Made by a program: the position numbers and the translations under genes. This document shows, one piece after another, positions 17,109-23,630 of a DNA stretch of 29,603 nt (position 1 is the first letter of the stretch; every line of letters starts with the position of its first letter). Origin of the DNA: Actinomycetes bacterium (GTDB lineage Bacteria; Actinomycetota; Actinomycetes; Mycobacteriales; Mycobacteriaceae); the NCBI GenBank assembly GCA_023404955.1, contig JAEXZY010000018.1, positions 1 to 29,603 on the forward strand, read 5' to 3'. The notes beneath the pieces are model-generated. The model did not search any database, was not told where the DNA came from, and saw only the letters and a program-made list of their open reading frames with translations.

Positions 17109-17758
17109 TGAGCGTGGACACCGGGGCAGATTCTGTGACCGATCCGCAGACACCCACCGGCGCCACGCGCGGCCGGTCGGTTCGGGATCGTCTCATCGAC
17201 GCGGCTGAGCAGTGCCTGACAGCCAAGGGCATTCGTGCGACCACGGTGTCCGAGGTCGCCGAGGTGGCCGGCGTCAGCCGGGGCTGGCTGTATCGGCACT
17301 TCCCCGACAAAGCCGAGCTGCTCGGCGCGGCGATCGTGCGGCTCAACGAGGCGTTCTGGACCGAGTCGCAAACCCGGCTCGACGCGGTCGACGGGCTCGA
17401 CGAGCGCATCGCGGTCGGCGTGGCGCTGGCGAGGCGCGAATCGGAGGCGCCCGGCGCCTTGGTTCTGAAACTGCGTCAGCAGGAGCCCGAGGCATTCACG
17501 GCCTGCGTCGGCCTCGGTGTGCGCGGCCTGATCCCGGAGATCGCGGCGTTCTGGAAGCCGTATCTGCAGGCCGCGGTCGACGCAGAAGAGATCCATCCGA
17601 ACACCGATTGCGCCGAGGCCGCCGAGTGGATCGCGCGGATCATCGTCAGCCTGGCGACGGTGCCGGGCGAGCAGTGCGATCTCGACGACCACGCGTCCGT
17701 TCTGCGCCATGCCCGGCGGTACATCGTCGCGGGGCTGCGGGCCGAGCCTGCGCCCTGA
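17108..17758 (+). CDS. TetR/AcrR family transcriptional regulator
   Basis: A 216-aa protein with an N-terminal TetR helix-turn-helix (about residues 27-70, including TTVSEVAEVAGVSRGWLYRHFPDKAELL) and an all-helical ligand-binding domain. It probably represses the divergent acyl-CoA synthetase gene and itself, responding to an acyl or acyl-CoA ligand; this is inferred from layout. The open frame extends upstream into the ligase gene. I chose the GTG at 17108; other in-frame GTG codons at 17114 and 17135 are equally possible, and no good Shine-Dalgarno sequence distinguishes them. Its stop is 1 bp from the stop of the convergent next gene. Confidence 0.87.
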   Translation: MSVDTGADSVTDPQTPTGATRGRSVRDRLIDAAEQCLTAKGIRATTVSEVAEVAGVSRGWLYRHFPDKAELLGAAIVRLNEAFWTESQTRLDAVDGLDERIAVGVALARRESEAPGALVLKLRQQEPEAFTACVGLGVRGLIPEIAAFWKPYLQAAVDAEEIHPNTDCAEAAEWIARIIVSLATVPGEQCDLDDHASVLRHARRYIVAGLRAEPAP

Positions 17759-17759
17759 C

Positions 17760-18350
17760 CTACGCCGCGACGGCCTGTCTACCCGTCATCTGCATCAGGA
17801 GGTCGCGGATCGGCGCGTGGTGTGCGCGCCCCTCCCCCACCTCGAACTCGACGTCCGTGGCCACCAGACGCATTCCGGCCAGATGCCGGCGCGCCTGGAA
17901 CGGGAAGCCCATTCCCCAGACTCGCCGCGCGGCCGCCACAGCGGCATCATCGGGCATCGCACGGTCGATGCCGAGAGGGACGCACAGATCCTGACCGTGC
18001 ACGAGCAGGTCGATGAGCGGCTCCATCGACGATGTGCCCGGAGGGTGGCGCCGCGATTCGGCGTCGGCACGCAGCGCCTCGGCAATGCGCGCCGGTGGGC
18101 GCCGGTCGGCGCGGGCCATCCGGTCGACAACGGCGTTGAACCGAAAACCGCTGCGGGCTGCTTCGAACAGGATGCGCGGCGCAGGCAGCGTGCTGTGGGT
18201 GAGATGAGCGGCCACATCGCGGACCGACCACCCGACGCACAGCGATGGGGTCGACCAGCAATCCGGCTCCTCGGCGTCCAGCGCCTCGATCAGGTCGGCG
18301 AGTTCACGTCGCTGGGTCGCGATGTGTTGCCAGACAGCTGCGTCCTCCAC
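17760..18350 (-). CDS. Maleylpyruvate isomerase-like (MDMPI/DinB-type) putative mycothiol-dependent protein
   Basis: A 196-aa protein of the TIGR03083-type family, a DinB-like four-helix bundle that often binds a divalent metal and is thought to use mycothiol as cofactor. Visible landmarks are the Trp/Asp-rich GWSVRDVAAHLTHST segment with H49 and the DLLVHGQDLCVPLG segment with D114, H118 and D121. These fit the usual His and Asp/Glu-x3-His metal ligands. The substrate is unknown; detoxification or thiol transfer is the family expectation. The GTG at 18350 has a GGGAGG ribosome-binding site. It is divergent from a MarR regulator and convergent with tetR. Confidence 0.82.
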   Translation of the reverse strand: MEDAAVWQHIATQRRELADLIEALDAEEPDCWSTPSLCVGWSVRDVAAHLTHSTLPAPRILFEAARSGFRFNAVVDRMARADRRPPARIAEALRADAESRRHPPGTSSMEPLIDLLVHGQDLCVPLGIDRAMPDDAAVAAARRVWGMGFPFQARRHLAGMRLVATDVEFEVGEGRAHHAPIRDLLMQMTGRQAVAA

Positions 18351-18363
18351 CAGACCTCCCGAG

Positions 18364-18412
18364 TTAGTCAGTTACCCTGACGACATTAGTCAGATTTTCG
18401 TACTAAAGTCAA
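18364..18412. promoter_or_regulatory. divergent promoter and MarR-type operator repeats
   Basis: TTAGTCAG occurs twice (18364-18371 and 18386-18393), exactly 22 bp apart. Between them CTGAC (18377-18381) forms inverted repeats with both GTCAG halves. A minus-strand promoter TTGACT (18412-18407), 18-bp spacer, TAATGT (18388-18383) drives the MDMPI-like gene, and the second repeat overlaps its -10. On the plus strand CTGACG (18377-18382), 18 bp, TACTAA (18401-18406) could drive marR. A MarR dimer bound here could shut both genes. Confidence 0.6.
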
Positions 18413-18417
18413 CGGGT

Positions 18418-18852
18418 GTGACAGACGATCCTGGTACGGCTGTGCTGATGTTCATCGCGCATCGCGATGTCGAGGCCCGCGTGATGGCTGCCCTGACCGC
18501 CGCGGGGGTCACCGACGTGACGTTGGCGCAGTCGCGACTACTGCAGCGGCTGAGCCCGGCCGGCACCCGCCTCACCGAGTTGGCGGATCAAGCGAGAGTC
18601 ACGAAACAGACCGCCGGCGCGCTGATCGATCAACTGGAGCGCTCCGGCTACGTCGTCCGTCGCCCCGACCCGTCTGACGCGCGGGCGCGCCTGGTGACGC
18701 TCAGCGAGAAGGGTGCCGACCTCTGCCGGGTGGCCGCCGAGGAAGTGGCACGAGTCGAACGTCAGTGGCGCGAGCACCTGGGGGCGCGGCCTTTTGACGC
18801 GCTGCGGGCAGCGCTGCTCTCGCTGCGCGAGATCACCGACCCGTACCGCTGA
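18418..18852 (+). CDS. MarR family transcriptional regulator
   Basis: A 144-aa winged-helix regulator. The recognition helix region is about residues 52-76 (LTELADQARVTKQTAGALIDQLERSG in two parts) and the wing is RRPDPSDARARLV (81-93), both typical of MarR. I chose the GTG at 18418, just after the putative operator; the upstream part of the open frame lies in the divergent gene and operator. It probably represses itself and the divergent MDMPI-like gene. Its last 20 bp overlap the end of the convergent second MarR gene. Confidence 0.88.
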   Translation: MTDDPGTAVLMFIAHRDVEARVMAALTAAGVTDVTLAQSRLLQRLSPAGTRLTELADQARVTKQTAGALIDQLERSGYVVRRPDPSDARARLVTLSEKGADLCRVAAEEVARVERQWREHLGARPFDALRAALLSLREITDPYR

Positions 18853-19348
18853 CCGGCCGCCAGACCGGCAGGCCCGAGGCGAGGAGGTCGTCGAGCACCT
18901 TGGCGAGCGTCTGCAGGTCGGCGCTGGAGTAGCGAACCAGGAACTCTCGCAGCGCATCCGACTTCTCGGTGTGCATACGTTGGTGGACCCGGTCGAGCAG
19001 CGCGCCGTCGTCGGTCAGCGTCAGCCGCACCTCCTTGCGATTTCCGGGGACCGGACCACGGTGCACCAGGCCGGCCTCGACCAGCCGTTGCACATGCTTG
19101 GACACGGTGCCTTTGAGCTGCCCGGTCCGCGCGGCCAATCCGACGACGTTCGTCTCGCCCGCGCCGATCGCAGCCAGCACATGGATCGCCACCGTGGGCA
19201 TCTGCCGGATGGTCGGCTCGAGACGATCCGGACATGAGGCGACGAGGTAATCCCGTTCGGCGTCCCGCCCGTCGTCCATTTCGGCCAGTGCGACCAGCAG
19301 CTTCTCGATCCGGGCGACGACGTCCGCTTTGGTTGCCACGGAAACCAT
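18833..19348 (-). CDS. Second MarR family transcriptional regulator
   Basis: A 171-aa winged-helix protein with helix-turn-helix at about residues 65-93 (VVGLAARTGQLKGTVSKHVQRLVEAGL) and wing GPVPGNRKEVRLTL. It is not a close copy of the neighbouring MarR protein. The ATG at 19348 is preferred over an ATG at 19438, which would run into the divergent oxidoreductase gene. There is no Shine-Dalgarno sequence and the start codon sits inside one half of an inverted repeat, so the transcript may be leaderless and self-controlled. It is divergent from the oxidoreductase gene, its likely target. Confidence 0.85.
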   Translation of the reverse strand: MVSVATKADVVARIEKLLVALAEMDDGRDAERDYLVASCPDRLEPTIRQMPTVAIHVLAAIGAGETNVVGLAARTGQLKGTVSKHVQRLVEAGLVHRGPVPGNRKEVRLTLTDDGALLDRVHQRMHTEKSDALREFLVRYSSADLQTLAKVLDDLLASGLPVWRPVSGTGR

Positions 19349-19382
19349 AGTGACATTCCATCGGTCCCACGTTATGGTTTCC
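19340..19382. promoter_or_regulatory. 10-bp inverted repeat operator and oxidoreductase promoter
   Basis: GGAAACCATA (19340-19349) and TATGGTTTCC (19373-19382) are perfect inverted repeats 33 bp apart (about three helical turns). A plus-strand promoter GTGACA (19350-19355), 17-bp spacer, TATGGT (19373-19378) lies between and over them: the left arm touches the -35 and covers the marR ATG, the right arm covers the -10. A further GAAACC is at 19401-19406. This is a convincing operator for the divergent MarR protein. Confidence 0.65.
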
Positions 19383-19418
19383 AAAGAAACTGTATCCGTA
19401 GAAACCAAAGGAGTCATC

Positions 19419-20384
19419 GTGAAAGCCGCCGTTGTCACCGCGTTCGGAAACGCCCCGCACTACGCCGACATCGACGATCCCGTCGAGGACACCATGACGG
19501 GACGGGTGCTCGCCGCCTCGGTGAAGAACCTGGACCGGAGCCTGGTCAGCGGCCGCCATTACGGCAGCAGTGGCCTGCAACCGCCGTTCGTTCCGGGTGT
19601 CGACGGGGTGGTCGCACTTCCCGATGGTCGTCGGGTGTACAGCCAGTCGACCGGGCCGAACGGCATGATGGCCGAATGCGCCGCTGTCGACCCGGCGCGG
19701 ATGGTCGTGCTGCCCAGCGGGCTCGACGACGCGCTCGCCGCCGCGATCCCCAACCCGGGTCTGTCGGCCTGGTTCTCGCTCGAATACGCCGCGCAGGTGC
19801 AGCCCGGGCAGTCGGTGCTCATCCTCGGCGCGACGGGGGTCACCGGGAGCGTGGCGGCACAGTTGGCCAAACACCGCTTCGGCGCGGGCCATGTCGTGGT
19901 CGCCGGCCGCAACGCCGAACGGCTGGCCCAGCTGCGACGCTCAGGGGCCGACGACACGCTGATTCTCGGCGACGATCTGACCGCGCAGGTGGCGTCGCGC
20001 CATGCCGAGCAGCCCTTCGACGCCGTGCTCGACTACCTGTGGGGTCCGGTGGCCGAGAACACCCTCGCCGCTCTGAGCAACGCGGGACTGACCGCCGCGT
20101 ACCACCGCACGCGCTACGTACAGATCGGGGCCATGGCAGGCGATCCGATCAGCCTGCCGTCAGCAGTGCTGCGCAGCGCAGGCGTGACGCTCACCGGCGT
20201 CGGGTTCGGCAGCGTGCCCACCGAAGCGCAGGCTCGGGCGAACGGCGAATTCCTTCCAGAGCTCTTCGCCATGGCTGCGGCGGGCGCCCTCGACATCGAC
20301 GTCGTGCGCCGGCCGCTGGCCGACGTGGAGACCGTCTGGACGACGCCCGCCCCCGCAGGCGCTCGGGTGGTGCTGATCCCCTGA
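19419..20384 (+). CDS. MDR-family NAD(P)H quinone oxidoreductase-like protein
   Basis: A 321-aa medium-chain dehydrogenase/reductase. The N-terminal GroES-like domain lacks the Cys/His zinc ligands of alcohol dehydrogenases, so it is a zinc-free quinone reductase or enone reductase type. The Rossmann motif is ILGATGVTGSVAAQLAK (137-148 core), followed by VVAGRN, which suggests NADPH. The GTG at 19419 has an AAAGGAG ribosome-binding site. It is likely induced by electrophiles or quinones through the divergent MarR regulator, a common arrangement; the substrate is not known. Its TGA lies in the loop of a hairpin shared with the end of rho. Confidence 0.88.
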   Translation: MKAAVVTAFGNAPHYADIDDPVEDTMTGRVLAASVKNLDRSLVSGRHYGSSGLQPPFVPGVDGVVALPDGRRVYSQSTGPNGMMAECAAVDPARMVVLPSGLDDALAAAIPNPGLSAWFSLEYAAQVQPGQSVLILGATGVTGSVAAQLAKHRFGAGHVVVAGRNAERLAQLRRSGADDTLILGDDLTAQVASRHAEQPFDAVLDYLWGPVAENTLAALSNAGLTAAYHRTRYVQIGAMAGDPISLPSAVLRSAGVTLTGVGFGSVPTEAQARANGEFLPELFAMAAAGALDIDVVRRPLADVETVWTTPAPAGARVVLIP

Positions 20385-20392
20385 GGGGATCA
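20374..20392. terminator. hairpin spanning both convergent stop codons
   Basis: TGATCCCC-TGA-GGGGATCA is a perfect 8-bp inverted repeat with a 3-nt loop. The loop is the TGA stop of the oxidoreductase, and the outer TGA on the minus strand is the rho stop. There is no U-tract on either side. It may act as a U-less bidirectional terminator or mRNA end protector for both genes. Confidence 0.5.
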
Positions 20393-22369
20393 GTCGTCGC
20401 CGTTGCCGCCGGGCGTGTTCTTCGAGACCTGCAGCAGGAACTCGTAGTTGTTCTTGGTTTTGCGCAGCTGGCTCATCAGCAGATCGATGGCCTGATGCGG
20501 ATCAAGCCCGGACAGCACGCGCCGCAGCTTGTGCACGATCGCGAACTCGTCGGGCGAGAGCAGCAGCTCGTCCTTGCGGGTGCCGGACGGGTTGACGTCG
20601 ACCGCGGGGAACACCCGGCGCTCGGCGATCTTGCGGTCCAGCTTGAGCTCGGCGTTACCGGTGCCCTTGAACTCCTCGAAGATCACCGTGTCGCCGGTGG
20701 AGCCGGTCTCGACCATCGCCGTGGCGATGATCGTCAGCGAGCCGCCCTCTTCGATGTTGCGCGCCGCGCCGAGGAACCGCTTGGGCGGGTACAGCGCGGT
20801 GGAATCGACGCCGCCGGACAGGATGCGGCCCGACGCGGGCGAGGCGTTGTTGTAGGCGCGGCCCAGGCGGGTGATCGAGTCGAGCAGCACGACGACGTCC
20901 TTACCCTGCTCGACCAGGCGCTTCGCGCGTTCGATCGCCAGCTCGGCGGCCTGCGTGTGGTCTGACGGGGGCCGGTCGAAGGTCGAGGCGATGACCTCAC
21001 CCTTGACCGAACGCTGCATGTCGGTGACCTCTTCGGGCCGTTCGTCGACCAGCACCACCATCAGGTGGCACTCGGGGTTGTTGCGGGTGATCGCGTTGGC
21101 AATGTCCTGCATGATCGTGGTCTTACCGGCCTTGGGCGGGGACACGATCAGCGCGCGCTGCCCCTTGCCGATGGGCATGATCAGGTCGATGACGCGCGTG
21201 GTCAGCTTGTCGCCGCTGGTCTCCAGGCGCAGCCGCTGGTTCGGGTAGAGCGGCGTGAGCTTGGTGAATTCCGGCCGCTTCCTGGCCTCTTCGACCGGCT
21301 TGCCGTTGACGGAGTCCAACCGCACGAGCGGGTTGAACTTCTGGCGGGAGTTCTGTCCGCCGCCGTCGCCCTCTTTGGGCACGCGCACGGCGCCGGTCAC
21401 GGCGTCGCCGCGACGCAGTCCGTTCTTGCGGACCATGTTCATCGACACGTAGACATCGTTGGGACCGGCCAGGTAACCCGACGTGCGGACGAACGCGTAA
21501 TTGTCGAGGACGTCGAGGATGCCGGCGACCGGCTGGACGACGTCGTCTTCACGCAGTTCGGTGTCACGGTCCGCGCCGCCGCCACCGCCTTCACCACCGC
21601 GTTCGCCGCGGCGGCGACGGTCGCGGAATCGGCGGCCGCGCCGGCCCTGCCGGCCGTCACCGTCGTCGTCGTTGTCGGCCTGATTTCGGTCGTTGCCCTG
21701 GTTGCGGTCGTTGCCCTGGTTGCGGTCGTTCTGCTGGTTACGGTCGTTCTGACGGTTGCCACCGTCGTTCTGGCGGTTGTCGTTCTGACGGTTGCCACCG
21801 TCGTTCTGGCGGTTCTCGCCCTGCCGATTGCCGTCGTTCTGATTGCGGCTCTCGTTCTGACGATTGCCGTCGGACTTCTCCGCCGTTTCGGGGGCGCTGT
21901 CCTTCGGGTTCTGATTCGTGTCCTGACGGCTGTCCCGTTCGGGCTTGCGCTCAGGCGCTTCGGTGGCCGCCTCCGCGCGCGGAGCGTCGTCGCCGGGGGC
22001 CTGATCAGAGGCTTTGGGTTCGCCTTGTCCGCGGGACGCGGATCGGCGCTCGCGGCGCTGCGGCGGCGCCGCATCGGCCGGCGCGGATGCTTCGGCAGCA
22101 GGTGCGGGTGCTTCGGCAGCGGGTGCGGCAGATTTGCCGTTGGTCTCGCCGCGACGCTCGCGGATGGCGGCGATCAATTCGCTCTTGCGCATCCCGGAGG
22201 CGCCTTCGACGCCGATCTCCTTGGCCAACGAGCGCAGCTCAGGCAGCACCATGGAGGTGAGAGCGCCGCCGCGCCGAGCCGGTGCGGCAGGGGCGTCAGT
22301 GGTCACGGCAAGCGGCAGGGCGCCATTGTCGGCGCTCGAGTCAGCCGTGATGAGGTCCGTATCGGTCAC
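20390..22369 (-). CDS. rho: Transcription termination factor Rho with large N-terminal insertion
   Basis: Hexameric RNA-dependent ATPase and helicase that ends transcription. The 659-aa product is far longer than E. coli Rho (419). Residues about 36-78 form the Rho N-domain helices (LPELRSLAKEIGVEGASGM). Residues 80-270 are a disordered insertion with an Asn/Arg/Gln/Asp repeat block at 168-233 (units like NRQND and DRNQGN) and an Arg/Gly tract at 240-266. The cold-shock RNA-binding fold is at about 272-350 and the Walker A motif PPKAGKT at 411-417. The segment IIATAM has Met552 where E. coli has Leu320; the same Leu-to-Met change is linked to bicyclomycin insensitivity in M. tuberculosis. The GTG start has AAAGGAAA upstream. 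Confidence 0.96.
   Translation of the reverse strand: MTDTDLITADSSADNGALPLAVTTDAPAAPARRGGALTSMVLPELRSLAKEIGVEGASGMRKSELIAAIRERRGETNGKSAAPAAEAPAPAAEASAPADAAPPQRRERRSASRGQGEPKASDQAPGDDAPRAEAATEAPERKPERDSRQDTNQNPKDSAPETAEKSDGNRQNESRNQNDGNRQGENRQNDGGNRQNDNRQNDGGNRQNDRNQQNDRNQGNDRNQGNDRNQADNDDDGDGRQGRRGRRFRDRRRRGERGGEGGGGGADRDTELREDDVVQPVAGILDVLDNYAFVRTSGYLAGPNDVYVSMNMVRKNGLRRGDAVTGAVRVPKEGDGGGQNSRQKFNPLVRLDSVNGKPVEEARKRPEFTKLTPLYPNQRLRLETSGDKLTTRVIDLIMPIGKGQRALIVSPPKAGKTTIMQDIANAITRNNPECHLMVVLVDERPEEVTDMQRSVKGEVIASTFDRPPSDHTQAAELAIERAKRLVEQGKDVVVLLDSITRLGRAYNNASPASGRILSGGVDSTALYPPKRFLGAARNIEEGGSLTIIATAMVETGSTGDTVIFEEFKGTGNAELKLDRKIAERRVFPAVDVNPSGTRKDELLLSPDEFAIVHKLRRVLSGLDPHQAIDLLMSQLRKTKNNYEFLLQVSKNTPGGNGDD
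21671..21868 (-). repeat. degenerate repeat tract in rho (Asn/Arg/Gln/Asp-rich)
   Basis: This DNA encodes residues about 168-233 of Rho as short imperfect units such as NRQNDGG, NRQNDN, DRNQQN and DRNQGN. At the DNA level, near-identical 15 to 33-bp blocks recur (for example forward copies of TTCTGGCGGTTGTCGTTCTG-like and CGGTCGTTGCCCTGGTTG-like sequence). Such tracts grow and shrink by slippage, so length is expected to vary between strains. Confidence 0.75.
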
Positions 22370-22678
22370 GGATTTCCTTTCTTTCCCTCGCCGATCTTGG
22401 TCTCGCGAGGGGTCTGTGCGCTCAGTCCAATCCGCTGAACGCTGAAGTCACACCGCCGCTACAGCAACGGTGATCCACGGGGTCCGCCGGGAGACGACAC
22501 AGCCGTCGGTCCACGAGTTGAGCACCTGAAAGAATGGGTTGTCCTGAGGTCTCTGCAGTCGACGCAGGAAGAGACGCCTGCGATTGCTGGACGAGAGCGA
22601 GAATAACCCGCATCTGAGCTGGAAGCAAGAATCGCGGTGATTCATCTGATGCGTGTGGGACTGACGCGTTTCCGACGA
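22370..22678 (-). promoter_or_regulatory. rho promoter and long 5' leader
   Basis: No protein gene is supported in these 309 bp. A sigma-A promoter reads TTGCTT (22628-22623), 17-bp spacer, TATTCT (22605-22600) on the minus strand, so the start is near 22593 and the leader is about 220 nt. Within it CACCGTTGC-TGTA-GCGGCGGTG (22472-22451) forms a 9-bp stem with two G-U pairs. Rho is autoregulated in several bacteria, and a long leader fits that; the mechanism here is inference. Small open frames in the leader start at or before the promoter and are not convincing. Confidence 0.6.
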
Positions 22679-23623
22679 TCAGGGTCTCGCGGCGACCCCG
22701 GCGGACCACGTCACACCGTGTCCTACCGGCGTCCTCACCACGGTGAACCCGAGTTCTCGGCCTCTCTGCACCGCTTCGGCGGGCAGTTCGGCCCGATGAC
22801 CGAAGGCGAGCACTGCAGGCCCGGCGCCCGACAGCACTGCTGGTATGCCAGAACGACGCAGGACGTCGAGGTATTCCGCGGAGGCCGGCAGCGCCGGCGC
22901 GCGCTGCGGCTGATGCAGGACGTCCTCGGTCGCCGCCATCAGCAGGTCCGGCCGCTCGGTCAGTGCGACCACCAGCAGCGCCGCCCGGCTCAGATTGAAA
23001 CGGGCGTCGGTGTGGCTGACCTCGTCGGGAAGCAGTATCCGGGTTTCCGCGGTCGATGAGCGCACAGCGGGGATCGCGCTGAACAGGACGACGTCCGGAT
23101 GCAGCCGGATGGGCGCCGCGGCGTAGCGCGGCACTCCCCCAGGGTTCTCAGTCCACGACACCACCGCGCCGCCCAGAACGGCGGCGGAGGCATTGTCGGG
23201 GTGTCCCTCGAACTCCGACGAGACCTGCACCAGCGTGTCGGTACTCATCGGGCTCGATTCCACTTGCGCAGCAAGACCATTGGCAGCCGCCAGCCCACCG
23301 ACGACCGCGGCCGCCGACGAACCCAGACCGCGGGAATGGGGAATGGCGTTGCGACAGCGCACGACCAGCCCCGGCGCCGACACCTGCGCTTCCTGCAGTC
23401 CTCGCTCGATGGCTCGCACCACCAGATGTGTCGCATCGAGCGGAACCTGTCCCTCGCCTTCGCCCCGCACATCGACGACGAGGCCCGATTCGGTTGTCTC
23501 GACGACGATTTCGTCGTAGATCCCGAGTGCGACGCCCATGCTGTCGAAACCGGGGCCGAGGTTGGCGCTCGAGGCGGCCACGAGCGCGGTCGCGGTCAGA
23601 CCAGGGGGCAGCGTGCGGGTCAC
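22679..23623 (-). CDS. thrB: Homoserine kinase
   Basis: GHMP-family kinase that phosphorylates L-homoserine with ATP in threonine synthesis. The 314-aa product has the GHMP signature NAIPHSRGLGSSAAAVVGG (phosphate loop at 95-105), the N-terminal SSANLGPGFDSMG segment, and the C-terminal motif VLSGAGPAVLAF. The GTG start at 23623 lies 7 bp after the thrC stop. Last gene of the argS-lysA-hom-thrC-thrB series; rho follows after 309 bp with its own promoter. Confidence 0.96.
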   Translation of the reverse strand: MTRTLPPGLTATALVAASSANLGPGFDSMGVALGIYDEIVVETTESGLVVDVRGEGEGQVPLDATHLVVRAIERGLQEAQVSAPGLVVRCRNAIPHSRGLGSSAAAVVGGLAAANGLAAQVESSPMSTDTLVQVSSEFEGHPDNASAAVLGGAVVSWTENPGGVPRYAAAPIRLHPDVVLFSAIPAVRSSTAETRILLPDEVSHTDARFNLSRAALLVVALTERPDLLMAATEDVLHQPQRAPALPASAEYLDVLRRSGIPAVLSGAGPAVLAFGHRAELPAEAVQRGRELGFTVVRTPVGHGVTWSAGVAARP

Positions 23624-23630
23624 GGTTGTC

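Noticed and set aside
15424..20384. Genomic island or phage insertion with att sites between rpmE and rho
   Set aside because: I see no integrase, transposase, flanking direct repeats or tRNA end, and the base composition looks like that of the neighbours. It is better described as a lineage-variable gene cluster.
21065..22438. Plus-strand open frame with a hydrophobic Val/Leu repeat region opposite rho
   Set aside because: The Val/Leu repeats are the reverse reading of the Asn/Gln/Asp codons in the Rho repeat tract. There is no ribosome-binding site, and the frame is explained by rho.
22448..22709. Small open frames in the rho leader as leader peptides
   Set aside because: Their start codons lie upstream of or within the predicted promoter, they have no ribosome-binding site, and no stop-and-stem attenuator follows.
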